Below, piece by piece: positions 1 to 7,555 of a stretch of 64,000 nucleotides of DNA; the first letter of the stretch is position 1; each line of letters begins with the position of its first letter. The position numbers and the translations under genes were made by a program. This DNA is from an uncultured Arenicella sp. (GTDB lineage Bacteria > Pseudomonadota > Gammaproteobacteria > Arenicellales > Arenicellaceae): NCBI GenBank assembly GCA_947499305.1, contig CANMNN010000020.1, positions 1-64,000 on the forward strand. The letters are read 5' to 3'. The notes beneath the pieces are model-generated. The model ran no database searches, was not told where the DNA came from, and saw only the letters and a program-made list of their open reading frames with translations.

Positions 1-203
1 AAGGCGGCCTAGACCGGGTTGTTCCTCCAGCCGTTTCTGAAGAGGTAATCGCTGTGTTAAAACAGGCTAATATCGATCATGAATACATTGAGTACCCAGA
101 CGAAGCGCATGGCTTTAAGAATCCGTCGAATAACATTGATGCTTGGCAAAAAGAGCTCAACTTTTATCGCCGAATTCTTAATACTCAAGCTGTACGATCT
201 TAA
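1..203 (+). CDS. S9-family (prolyl oligopeptidase type) peptidase, C-terminal fragment
   Basis: An open frame enters from the left edge (first whole codon at base 3) and stops with TAA at 201-203, giving the last 66 residues. The piece contains LDRVVPP, then IEYPDEAHGF and a terminal amphipathic helix. This is the usual end of S9 serine peptidases of the acylaminoacyl/dipeptidyl type, where the His of the E-x-H-G-F segment completes the Ser-Asp-His triad. The catalytic Ser and Asp lie outside the window, so subfamily and signal peptide cannot be judged. It is followed by an 83-bp gap and hflD on the same strand. A related alpha/beta hydrolase is the main alternative. Confidence 0.7.
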   Translation, partial: GGLDRVVPPAVSEEVIAVLKQANIDHEYIEYPDEAHGFKNPSNNIDAWQKELNFYRRILNTQAVRS

Positions 204-286
204 GCGATAGATCTAAAGTCACGAAACGAAGTCCACAAAACCAAAGCAATGCATACTAGGTTGCCGAACTTAACAGGCTATAACTT

Positions 287-895
287 ATGAACCTCATCCA
301 AGAAAGAACCATCGCTCTTGCAGGCGTACTGCAAGCCTGCCAACAAGTTCAGTCTTTAGCGCGCACAGGTTATGCTAAGGACGATGTTTTTGATAGTAGC
401 TTGCAGTCAATTCTGGTGCTAGATGCGGTTAATACTCCCGCAGTTTTTGGTGGGGTATCGGGGCTTCGCGCAGGGCTGACCTTATTGAAAGACGGCGCGC
501 TCAATTCAACCGCGGGCGACGATTTAGAACTTTTGCGCTATATGATGTCAATACTGCAATTGCAGACTCAGCTTTACAAAGATGATCAGAAATTTTCAGC
601 CTTTGGACAGTCGGTCGAGCGCTTGAGTAGTTACTCGAACGACGAATTGATCGATGCCTGTTCTAGCACCTACCAATCTCACATCAGCGTGTTGAGGCCG
701 CAGATCATCGTTCAAGGTGAGCAAGAGCACTTACAGCAGAGCGGAATTCCTGAAAAAGTGAGAACAATGTTACTAGCTGCAATTAGAGCGGCGGTTCTTT
801 GGCAGCAAAAAGGAGGTGGTAAGTTCCGCTTGGTATGGGAGCGAACTCGTATGCGTCATGCTGCCGAAGAGCTATTGAAGCAGAACTTACACTAG
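287..895 (+). CDS. hflD: HflD family protein (DUF489)
   Basis: This 202-residue all-helical protein matches HflD in length and pattern. It has an N-terminal helix with ALAGVLQACQQV, a central SILQLQTQLY helix, and the C-terminal segment LLAAIRAAVLWQQKGGGK followed by an Arg-rich tail. In E. coli HflD is a peripheral membrane protein that binds lambda CII and affects lysogenization; its normal cell role is unclear. In enterics it sits beside mnmA and purB, but neither is seen here (mnmA could lie further left). No signal peptide or membrane segment is visible. The last five codons seed a 15-bp tandem repeat that fills the gap to cinA, so the two genes may be co-transcribed. Confidence 0.88.
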   Translation: MNLIQERTIALAGVLQACQQVQSLARTGYAKDDVFDSSLQSILVLDAVNTPAVFGGVSGLRAGLTLLKDGALNSTAGDDLELLRYMMSILQLQTQLYKDDQKFSAFGQSVERLSSYSNDELIDACSSTYQSHISVLRPQIIVQGEQEHLQQSGIPEKVRTMLLAAIRAAVLWQQKGGGKFRLVWERTRMRHAAEELLKQNLH

Positions 896-940
896 CAGAA
901 CTTTCACGAACAGAACTTTCACGAACAGAACTCTGAGAAC
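881..940 (+). repeat. 15-bp tandem repeat seeded by the hflD 3' end
   Basis: There are four consecutive 15-bp units: 881-895 (the last five hflD codons including the stop), 896-910, 911-925 and 926-940. All start CAGAACT; the middle two are identical (cagaactttcacgaa) and the outer two differ at several positions. The array occupies nearly all of the hflD-cinA spacer and stops 5 bp before the cinA start, where no clear Shine-Dalgarno sequence is visible. Confidence 0.85.
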
Positions 941-945
941 CCGAC

Positions 946-2223
946 ATGAAGATATCGCTATTGTTAACCGGCAATGAGCTAATGAGTGGCGATACCGTCG
1001 ACTCCAACTCGGCTTATATTGCTCAGTCTTTGAAAGATTTGAGTTTAATACCCTATATCAAAAAAGTGGTTGGCGATGACACGCCTCTGCTCATTAGTTC
1101 AATTCAAGAGTTGGCGGCAGTCTCCGATGTATTAGTTATCAACGGAGGTTTAGGCCCAACGGTTGATGATCTTACTGCATTAGCGCTATCAAAAGCGATA
1201 GATTCGCCTCTCACCCGTAATGCCGATGCATATGCAAAGCTAGATGAGTGGGCTACTCGTCGCGGCTTTGTGATGACAGAATCCAATTTAAAGCAGACCG
1301 AGTTGCCGGCTGCGTGTGAGATCATTGATAACCCAAATGGTTCGGCGATGGGCTTTCGCTGTGTTTACAACGATTGTCTAATCATGTGTACACCCGGCGT
1401 ACCCAGTGAATTTAAACCAATGGTAGAAAATCACGTCTTGCCTCTGATTCGCGAACACGGAAATATCGACGCTCGTAGTACGATTACAAGGTTACGCTTA
1501 TTTGGAATTACCGAGTCGGGATTGCAAGACACCGTTAATGAGGTATTTCCCGACTGGCCTGCTGAAGTGGAACTGGGCTTTCGCGTACAGCTTCCGGTAA
1601 TTGAAGTCAAATTCGCAACTGTCGGTGATGAATTCTTGGGGCTTAACAAGCAATGGGCTGATAAATTCGAGGCGCATTTTTCAGACTACGTTATTGGCAG
1701 AGACAGTGTTCGCCTAAGCCAAGCCCTTAATTTAGCTTTGCAACAAAAGGGGATGACGATCACAAGTGCTGAGTCATGCACTGGTGGCCAGATCGCCGCG
1801 GGTATCACCAGCGAAGCTGGCTCGTCTGCGGTGTTTGAAGCGGGTTTTGTCACCTATTCAAACCGCATGAAAACATTAAGCTTAGACGTCGCTGAAGACT
1901 TACTTGAGCAACACGGCGCTGTCAGCCAAGAAGTGGTTATTGCTATGGCTGAAGGCGCATTGTTGAAATCAGCTGCGGACATTGCGGTATCTATATCCGG
2001 CATTGCGGGCCCAACGGGCGGCAGTGATGAAAAGCCCGTGGGTCTAGTCTGGATGGCGTGGGGGCGCGCGGGCGCAATCAAGGCGCGCAAGTTCTTTTTA
2101 CCTATGGGGCGAGTCGCGTTCCAACGCACAGCGACCGCGTTGGCGATGGACTTGGTTCGCCGAGAAGTGCTTGGGCTTTCGACCGATGTGGATTATTTTA
2201 GTGAGCTTAAAAAGAAGCGCTAG
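946..2223 (+). CDS. cinA: CinA family protein / nicotinamide-nucleotide amidohydrolase
   Basis: This is a full-length two-domain CinA (425 residues). The N-terminal MoCF/COG1058 domain (about 1-170) starts LLTGNELMSGDTVDSNS and carries the NGGLGPTVDD loop, which in the family binds nucleotide and supports pyrophosphatase activity. The C-terminal PncC domain (about 260-410) has SAESCTGGQIAAGIT and SISGIAGPTGGSDEKPVG, the signature of nicotinamide mononucleotide deamidase in NAD recycling. It is cytoplasmic. It follows hflD across the 15-bp repeat array, and its own 3' side runs straight into a 17-bp repeat array shared with convergent bioA. The ATG at 946 is the only good start, but the ribosome site is weak. 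Confidence 0.93.
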   Translation: MKISLLLTGNELMSGDTVDSNSAYIAQSLKDLSLIPYIKKVVGDDTPLLISSIQELAAVSDVLVINGGLGPTVDDLTALALSKAIDSPLTRNADAYAKLDEWATRRGFVMTESNLKQTELPAACEIIDNPNGSAMGFRCVYNDCLIMCTPGVPSEFKPMVENHVLPLIREHGNIDARSTITRLRLFGITESGLQDTVNEVFPDWPAEVELGFRVQLPVIEVKFATVGDEFLGLNKQWADKFEAHFSDYVIGRDSVRLSQALNLALQQKGMTITSAESCTGGQIAAGITSEAGSSAVFEAGFVTYSNRMKTLSLDVAEDLLEQHGAVSQEVVIAMAEGALLKSAADIAVSISGIAGPTGGSDEKPVGLVWMAWGRAGAIKARKFFLPMGRVAFQRTATALAMDLVRREVLGLSTDVDYFSELKKKR

Positions 2224-2226
2224 GCG

Positions 2227-2361
2227 TTCAATAGCTCTGGGCCTTCAATAGCTCTGGGCCTTCAATAGCTCTGGGCCTTCAATAGCTCTGGGCTTTCAAT
2301 AGCTCTGGGCTTTCAATAGCTCTGGGCTTTCAATAGCTCTGGGCTTTCAATAGCTCTGGGC
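2227..2361. repeat. 17-bp tandem array (8 copies) between cinA and bioA, seeded by the bioA 3' end
   Basis: Eight head-to-tail copies of ttcaatagctctgggcY start at 2227, 2244, 2261, 2278, 2295, 2312, 2329 and 2346. The three copies nearest cinA end in C and the next four end in T; the eighth runs into unique bioA sequence. On the minus strand the unit reads as the last bioA codons plus the TGA stop (Q-S-Y-stop), so the eighth copy is coding and the other seven lie beyond the stop. The array fills the whole gap between the convergent genes, where a terminator would be expected. Confidence 0.95.
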
Positions 2362-3660
2362 AGTTCGCACCTGAGCAAACTCAATCATCGCTTGACATAC
2401 TAGCGATAGGTCCTCATTGCTAATCGAATAGGGCGGCATTATGTATAACAGCTTGCCAAAGGGGCGAACCCATACGCCACGTTCAACAAAAAACGCTTGA
2501 GCGAAAACGGTGTCGATCGTTTGTTTCATCTCGATTACGCCAATCGCACCAAGCACCCGTACATCTTCTACTGAGCTTAGATCCTTGGCGCTATGAAGCT
2601 CTTGCTCCAGTTTGCCTTCAATACGACTGACGTTTTTTTGCCAATCGCTTTCAAATAAGACACTGATACTGGCATTGGCGACGGCGCAGGCTAACGGATT
2701 GCCCATAAAGGTCGGACCATGCATAAATACACCACCGTTTTCTGAAATACCATTGGCGACTTCACTGCTAGCGAGCGTGGCCGCCAGTGTCATATAACCA
2801 CCAGTTAAGGCCTTGCCTAAGCACAATATATCTGGCTCAATATCGGCCCATTCGCACGCGAATAGCTTACCTGTTCGTCCAAAGCCTGTGGCAATTTCAT
2901 CGGCGATCAAAAGCACCTTAAACTGGTCACACAGCTCACGTACCCGCTTCAAGTAATTAGGATGATAAAACCACATACCGCCCGCGCCTTGAACAATCGG
3001 TTCAAGCGTAACTGCCGCTAATTCATGATGATGTTGACTAAGCATACGTTCTAAGTCATCAGTGCTTGCCTGGTCAAAGGAATTACTGAAACGACAGCTC
3101 GGTCGCTCGGTAAACACCTGTTGCACAACCGCGTCGTTGAATAGGTGATGCATGCCAGTGTCTGGGTCGCACACTGACATCGCAGCGAATGTGTCCCCAT
3201 GATAGCCGCCCCTGAGCGACAGCATTTTACGTTTTGATGGCTGCGCCTTAGCGTGCCAAAACTGCACGGCCATCTTCATTGCCACTTCGACACTGATTGA
3301 ACCTGAATCCGCTAAGAACACGTGTTGTAAGCGCGCGGGCGTAATATCAATTAGGCGCTTACATAGGTCGATGGCGGGTTGATGTGTTATGCCGCCGAAC
3401 ATCACGTGCGACATTTTGTCGATTTGTGTTTTTGCTGCGTCGTTTAATTCAGGATGGTTATATCCGTGAATAGCGCACCACCAAGATGCCATGCCATCGA
3501 CTAGCTCGCGACCATCGGCCATACGCAGTCGCACGCCGCTAGCACTCTCGATCAACTGAGTTGGTAGAGGTTTAGTCGCAGAAGTGTAGGGATGCCAGAT
3601 ATGAGCTCGGTCAAAGTCGAGCGCTATTTTGTGATCTTCAATTTGCATAGAAAGTTGCAC
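2347..3660 (-). CDS. bioA: Adenosylmethionine-8-amino-7-oxononanoate aminotransferase (BioA)
   Basis: This is a class-III PLP aminotransferase of biotin synthesis, converting KAPA to DAPA with S-adenosylmethionine as amino donor. Visible marks are HIWHPYTS near the N-terminus, the BioA signature DGMASWWCAIHGYNHPE (about 55-71), SGSISVEVAMKMA, GGYHGDTFAAMSV, D254 in the DEIATGFGRTGK segment, and PLP lysine K283 in LGKALTGGY. Length (437) is normal. Met5 (MQIEDHK) is an equally good start. No other bio genes lie nearby, so it appears to be a scattered bio gene. Its C-terminal residues Q-S-Y are encoded by the last copy of the 17-bp repeat array. Confidence 0.96.
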   Translation of the reverse strand: MQLSMQIEDHKIALDFDRAHIWHPYTSATKPLPTQLIESASGVRLRMADGRELVDGMASWWCAIHGYNHPELNDAAKTQIDKMSHVMFGGITHQPAIDLCKRLIDITPARLQHVFLADSGSISVEVAMKMAVQFWHAKAQPSKRKMLSLRGGYHGDTFAAMSVCDPDTGMHHLFNDAVVQQVFTERPSCRFSNSFDQASTDDLERMLSQHHHELAAVTLEPIVQGAGGMWFYHPNYLKRVRELCDQFKVLLIADEIATGFGRTGKLFACEWADIEPDILCLGKALTGGYMTLAATLASSEVANGISENGGVFMHGPTFMGNPLACAVANASISVLFESDWQKNVSRIEGKLEQELHSAKDLSSVEDVRVLGAIGVIEMKQTIDTVFAQAFFVERGVWVRPFGKLLYIMPPYSISNEDLSLVCQAMIEFAQVRTAQSY

Positions 3661-3709
3661 GGTCGAGGACCGCTTTAATATCGAGTTCGAACGAGGTTAA
3701 GAGGCGATC

Positions 3710-4450
3710 CTAGAAAAAAAGTAACTTAAAAATAAACGCGACAATGACTATATTGAGGGTGATTTTGATTGGCCCTATGCCTTTTTTAATTTGCATGTTT
3801 GCCGCAATCGCGGCGCCAATAGAGGTGCCGACGCCAAGTGCAATACCGTATTTCCAAACAAGCTCGAGCTGTGAAGCGAACACAGTCAGTGCTACTACCG
3901 TATAACACAAGACAATGAATACCTTATGCGCGTTGGTGCTTACAAGGTCAAGTTGCATAACTCGATTCAAGGCTGGCATTAGCAGAAAGCCAACGCCGAT
4001 ATGGATAAAGCCACCCCAGAAGCCAATCAATACCATCAGGGCATGCCCTGCGATCAAGCGACCCTTACTAGGGGATTGATTTTGCTGGATCGTTTTTGCT
4101 TGCGGTAATGACATTACTACCAAAACCAGCACCATAACTAACGCGAGTATGCTGTTAAATTGATCGCTTGGTATACGGCTAGCTAAGCTTGCGCCGATCA
4201 AGGTGCCTGGGATGGTACATGCGCCTAGGCTTAAACTTAGCTTAAAGTTGCTAAAACCTTTGCGGTAGAAGGCCCAGACTGCTGAAATGTTTTGCGGCAA
4301 AATCGCGATACGATTGGTGCCGTTGGCAACCGTGCCAGGCACACCTAGAAAAATCATGATCGGCACCGACAACATTGAACCGCCGCCAGCCATTACATTT
4401 AGAAAGCCGGTTGCGATGCCAGTGATCACAAGGAGTATTAATTCAAACAT
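3710..4450 (-). CDS. TauE/SafE (TSUP) family membrane permease
   Basis: This 246-residue protein is almost entirely hydrophobic, with about seven to eight membrane segments. The first half holds the family pattern GIATGFLNVMAGGGSMLSVP followed by GTNRIAILPQN; the second half repeats it as GFIHIGVGFLLMPALNR. TSUP proteins move anions such as sulfite, sulfoacetate or thiosulfate across the inner membrane, but the substrate here cannot be told. It sits 49 bp downstream of bioA on the same strand and could share its transcript. It is divergent from the alpha/beta hydrolase at 4520. Confidence 0.88.
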   Translation of the reverse strand: MFELILLVITGIATGFLNVMAGGGSMLSVPIMIFLGVPGTVANGTNRIAILPQNISAVWAFYRKGFSNFKLSLSLGACTIPGTLIGASLASRIPSDQFNSILALVMVLVLVVMSLPQAKTIQQNQSPSKGRLIAGHALMVLIGFWGGFIHIGVGFLLMPALNRVMQLDLVSTNAHKVFIVLCYTVVALTVFASQLELVWKYGIALGVGTSIGAAIAANMQIKKGIGPIKITLNIVIVAFIFKLLFF

Positions 4451-4519
4451 GCGGCGATTGTAACCAAAGCTTGATTCATAGTGGGCGCGAATATTGAATT
4501 ATCTTGTTAAACTAGTGGT

Positions 4520-5323
4520 ATGAAACTTTATTCGCAGAGTTACCCAAGCGATTTGCTTGATGATTTTAATGACGACCTAATACCGGCGGTGATTCTCCCG
4601 GGCTTATTCGGTTCAACCGCTAATTGGCGCGGCTTCGCCAAGGCGCTCAGCGATCATAGGCCTGTGATCGTGTTAGATCAACGTAATCACGGGCGCTCTC
4701 CTCATGCTGAAACTCACAGCTATCATGACTTAGCTAGCGATCTACTAAGGTTTCTGGACGACCACGGCATTGAGAAAATCAAACTTTGCGGACACAGCAT
4801 GGGCGGCAAAGCCTCAATGGTATTTAGCTTGCTTCACTCAGAGCGAGTTGATCAACTCGCGGTATTGGACATCGCCCCCGTGGCATATTCACATACTCAC
4901 GCTCCTTACCTAGAGGCCATGATTGATCTTGACTTAAGGTCAATCGCGTCTCGTGCCGAGGCTGATAAGCTGTTGTCTGAGCCTATTGCTGACACGGCCA
5001 CGCGTTTATTCTTATTACAAAGTTTGGTCGGTAGCGCGGGCAGTTTCGAATGGCGGTTGAATCTGCACACCTTGTTGGAAGAAATGCCGACTATTTTGAG
5101 TTTTCCTGAGATGCTCATGAGTTCTGAGGTCAATGCCTTATTTTTGAATGGTCAAAACTCTGATTACGTGAGGCTCGAGCATCACAAAGTGATTAAAGAA
5201 CACTTTCCTCAAGCGAGTTTTAAGCAAATCCCCGGAGCTGGCCATTGGCTTCATGCCGAGCAGCCCAAAGCTGTTTTAGCTGCGTTAGTAAACTTTCTAG
5301 AAAAAGATAAAAATTATGACTGA
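4520..5323 (+). CDS. Alpha/beta-fold hydrolase (YbfF-like esterase)
   Basis: A cytoplasmic 267-residue alpha/beta hydrolase. The oxyanion loop is LPGLFGSTANW, the nucleophile elbow is GHSMGG with Ser93, and the likely catalytic His242 is in GAGHWLHAEQP. VLDQRNHGRSP after strand 3 and AVLDIAPVAY after the elbow are typical of the YbfF/epoxide-hydrolase-like branch. The substrate is unknown; family members act on short acyl esters and thioesters. No signal peptide is present. Its last 8 bp overlap the start of the ECF sigma gene, which suggests translational coupling and a shared transcript. Confidence 0.88.
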   Translation: MKLYSQSYPSDLLDDFNDDLIPAVILPGLFGSTANWRGFAKALSDHRPVIVLDQRNHGRSPHAETHSYHDLASDLLRFLDDHGIEKIKLCGHSMGGKASMVFSLLHSERVDQLAVLDIAPVAYSHTHAPYLEAMIDLDLRSIASRAEADKLLSEPIADTATRLFLLQSLVGSAGSFEWRLNLHTLLEEMPTILSFPEMLMSSEVNALFLNGQNSDYVRLEHHKVIKEHFPQASFKQIPGAGHWLHAEQPKAVLAALVNFLEKDKNYD

Positions 5324-5885
5324 TTTAAGCAATGAAAGTGACCAAGAACAGGTCAACTACAGCATGATGGATAAAAAACGAAAATACGCCCTTTTAATTG
5401 AGGCGCATTCCAAAGACCTCTACAAGTATGCCTTGTGGCTTTGTAAAGACAAGAACATGGCCGAAGACGTCATGCAAGAAGCATTTTTGCGCGCGTGGAA
5501 GTCGCTGGATAGCTTGCGAGAAGCGAAAGCCGCCAAAGGCTGGTTATTTACGATCTTTCGCCGAGAGCATGCACGACAGTTTGAGCGTAAGCAGTTTCAG
5601 TATAAAGACGTTGAATCAATGGACACAATTGAAGATTCATCGCATATGGGTTACGACGACCGCCCAGAAGCCTTTGCTCTGCGCAATGCTTTGAAAAAGT
5701 TGCCAGAAGAATATCGAGAGCCCCTTGAAATGCAAGTGCTAGGAGGGTTCTCTTGTGACGAAATCGCTGGGATATTGGACATAAGTTCAAGCGCCGTAAT
5801 GACACGACTATTTAGAGCGCGTAAAAAAATGCGCCAAATATTGGGGCACGAATCTACGCCTCAATTAGGTGTGGTCGGGGAATAA
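5316..5885 (+). CDS. ECF-type RNA polymerase sigma factor
   Basis: This 189-residue two-domain sigma-70 factor has region 2 (about 30-95) with LWLCKDKNMAEDVMQEAF and RAWKSLD, which contact core polymerase and the -10 element. Region 4 (about 125-175) holds LPEEYREPLEMQVLGGF and a helix-turn-helix, EIAGILDISSSAVMTRL, followed by RARKKMR. Regions 1 and 3 are absent, as in the extracytoplasmic-function group. The gene begins inside the 3' end of the hydrolase gene (8-bp overlap). It is followed after 51 bp by a membrane protein with a zinc anti-sigma motif, so activity is probably held by that partner. The regulon cannot be read from this window. Confidence 0.92.
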   Translation: MTDLSNESDQEQVNYSMMDKKRKYALLIEAHSKDLYKYALWLCKDKNMAEDVMQEAFLRAWKSLDSLREAKAAKGWLFTIFRREHARQFERKQFQYKDVESMDTIEDSSHMGYDDRPEAFALRNALKKLPEEYREPLEMQVLGGFSCDEIAGILDISSSAVMTRLFRARKKMRQILGHESTPQLGVVGE

Positions 5886-5936
5886 AACCGGTTAATCACC
5901 GATTTCAAATGAAGTAATGCAAAAGAGTTATAGATA

Positions 5937-6680
5937 ATGAATTGTTTAGATTTTAAAAGATTGGCGCTATCAGACCCGAATTCGCGCGATCATAGTTTTA
6001 TAGAGCACAGTTCGGAGTGCCCAGATTGCTTGAAGTATGTTGGCAGCGTTCGCCAAATGGATGCTGACCTGTCAAGTAGCATAGATGTTGAGATGCCATC
6101 CGACTTGATGGCGCGCTTGCAGCTAAATCAGGAGCTTACTGAAGAAATTGAAACGGCCAAGGTTATCGCTATTAACCCGATGCGACGCTACGCGATGGCA
6201 GCAAGCTTGGCGCTTGCCTTGTTCGTCGCAGGCTTTATGGCGAGCAATCAATTTGGTTCTAACAACGACATTGGTTCTGATTATCAAGCCTTGTTAGCGG
6301 GTGTTGTCGAGCATATGAACGAGCAAGCAATGACTCCTGTCTGGAGCCCAGAGCGTGCTAATTCAAATGCAAATACTCTGTTAGCTAGCTATGCGCCTGA
6401 AATGAAATTAAAGTTTCTGAGTAACTTGCAATTCAGCAGAATTTGTCCGATGGGACAGTACAAAGGCTTGCACGCGAGCTTAGAAACCGCTGATGGTCAG
6501 GTTACGTTTGCTTTCATTAAAGGCGATTCGGTTAGTGAGTTATTTGACGCTGGGTATGAGGGCTATGTTAGCCGAGTCAAACCTGTTCGCGGTGGCAACC
6601 TAATTATCATGAGTCGCACGAACAAGGCCTTGCAAGAGGCAGATAGCCAACTTGAAGAAGCGATGTATTGGGATATTTAA
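5937..6680 (+). CDS. Membrane-bound anti-sigma-like protein (DUF3379 type) with HX3CX2C motif
   Basis: A 247-residue protein with a cytoplasmic N-terminal domain starting MNCLDFKRLALSDP, as in DUF3379 proteins. It carries an exact H24-x3-C28-x2-C31 motif, the hallmark of zinc-binding anti-sigma (ZAS) domains. One membrane segment spans about 85-103 (AMAASLALALFVAGF), followed by a periplasmic region of about 140 residues. Directly behind the ECF sigma gene it is best read as the cognate anti-sigma factor holding that sigma at the inner membrane. What the periplasmic part senses is unknown. A hairpin terminator follows at 6711. Confidence 0.8.
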   Translation: MNCLDFKRLALSDPNSRDHSFIEHSSECPDCLKYVGSVRQMDADLSSSIDVEMPSDLMARLQLNQELTEEIETAKVIAINPMRRYAMAASLALALFVAGFMASNQFGSNNDIGSDYQALLAGVVEHMNEQAMTPVWSPERANSNANTLLASYAPEMKLKFLSNLQFSRICPMGQYKGLHASLETADGQVTFAFIKGDSVSELFDAGYEGYVSRVKPVRGGNLIIMSRTNKALQEADSQLEEAMYWDI

Positions 6681-6710
6681 TCCAGATAGACACCTAATTA
6701 AGTAGTACTT

Positions 6711-6743
6711 AAAAAGCAGCCAGCTTACGCCAGCTGCTTTTTT
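6711..6743 (+). terminator. Rho-independent terminator after the sigma/anti-sigma genes
   Basis: Inverted repeat aaaaagcagc (6711-6720) and gctgcttttt (6733-6742), with a 12-nt loop and a T run. It lies 30 bp after the anti-sigma stop codon. The A-rich left arm means it may also work on the minus strand. Confidence 0.85.
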
Positions 6744-6750
6744 AATGCCT

Positions 6751-6842
6751 ACAGGATGTAGGTATGTCGCGGTCGCACGGATGCGAAGGAGCGGCTCAAC
6801 GACAGGATGTAGGTATGTCGCGGTCGCACGGATGCGAAGGAG
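6751..6842. repeat. Two direct copies of a 41-bp intergenic repeat
   Basis: Bases 6751-6791 and 6802-6842 are identical 41-bp copies (starting acaggatgtaggtatg and ending gcgaaggag), separated by 10 bp and so spaced 51 bp start to start. The core gtcgcggtcgcacggatgcg is GC-rich compared with the flanks. They lie between convergent genes, just past a terminator, the usual place for dispersed extragenic (REP-like) elements. Short open frames through it only reflect the repeat. Confidence 0.85.
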
Positions 6843-6863
6843 GAATTAGAAAATATCGAATCC

Positions 6864-7511
6864 TTAGCCAAATCGATGATCGGCAACAAATGGGTTTGTT
6901 TGACGTTCTTGGCCGAAGCTCGACATTGGACCGTGACCAGGTATAAAGCGTATGTCATCACCCAATGGAAAGAGTCGCTTGCGAATCGAGTTCAATAAAT
7001 CATCAGGGTTGCTTTTAGGGAAGTCCGAGCGGCCGATTGAGCCTTGGAAAATCACATCTCCAACAACTGCGAACGATTGGCTCATTTCGACAAAAACCAC
7101 GTGCCCAGGCGTATGACCGGGGCAATGAACAACATCAAAATTCAAACTGCCAAGTGATACTGTATCGCCATGGTTTAACCATTGATCTGGCGTGAACGAT
7201 TCGCCTTCGAATCCAAATTGGCGACACTGCTCTGGAAGTAAGTCGATCCAAAACTGATCGTCTTTGTGCGGGCCAATAATGGGAGTACTCGCCAGTCTCG
7301 CCAACTCAGCCGTACCGCCAGCATGATCGAGGTGAGCGTGCGTGATGAGAATCTTATCCAATATTAGCCCATGCTGTTCAATAACCGATTGAATTTTTTC
7401 CAGTTCGCCACCAGGGTCTACTACCGCAGCAAGCTTTGATTCGGTACACCAAATCACACTGCAGTTTTGTGCAAATGGAGTGACAGGAACGATTTCAAAA
7501 TCTAATGGCAT
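6864..7511 (-). CDS. gloC: MBL-fold hydrolase, glyoxalase II-like (GloC/YcbL type)
   Basis: This 215-residue protein has the length of YcbL/GloC. The full dinuclear zinc set is visible: H58, H60, D62 and H63 in THAHLDH, H133 in CPGHTPGH, D152 in VVGDVIF and H193 in PGHGP. The N-terminus FAQNCSVIW and the segment GSIGRSDFP are typical of this group. Family members hydrolyse S-lactoylglutathione, the second step of methylglyoxal detoxification. It is cytoplasmic and monocistronic, or shares a transcript with the Sco-like gene 44 bp upstream. Another thioester hydrolase of the same fold is possible. Confidence 0.87.
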   Translation of the reverse strand: MPLDFEIVPVTPFAQNCSVIWCTESKLAAVVDPGGELEKIQSVIEQHGLILDKILITHAHLDHAGGTAELARLASTPIIGPHKDDQFWIDLLPEQCRQFGFEGESFTPDQWLNHGDTVSLGSLNFDVVHCPGHTPGHVVFVEMSQSFAVVGDVIFQGSIGRSDFPKSNPDDLLNSIRKRLFPLGDDIRFIPGHGPMSSFGQERQTNPFVADHRFG

Positions 7512-7555
7512 AATGGGCGAATTCGGGTCTATTGAGAGAAAAGTAGCGAAGCCGT

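Noticed and set aside
2227-2361. CRISPR-like array
   Set aside because: The units are 17 bp, directly abutting and without unique spacers; it is a simple tandem repeat derived from bioA.
6749-6961. Small open frames on both strands across the 41-bp repeats (60-70 codons)
   Set aside because: They arise from the repeat sequence read in frame and overlap the 3' end of the GloC-like gene; no ribosome site or protein family is seen.
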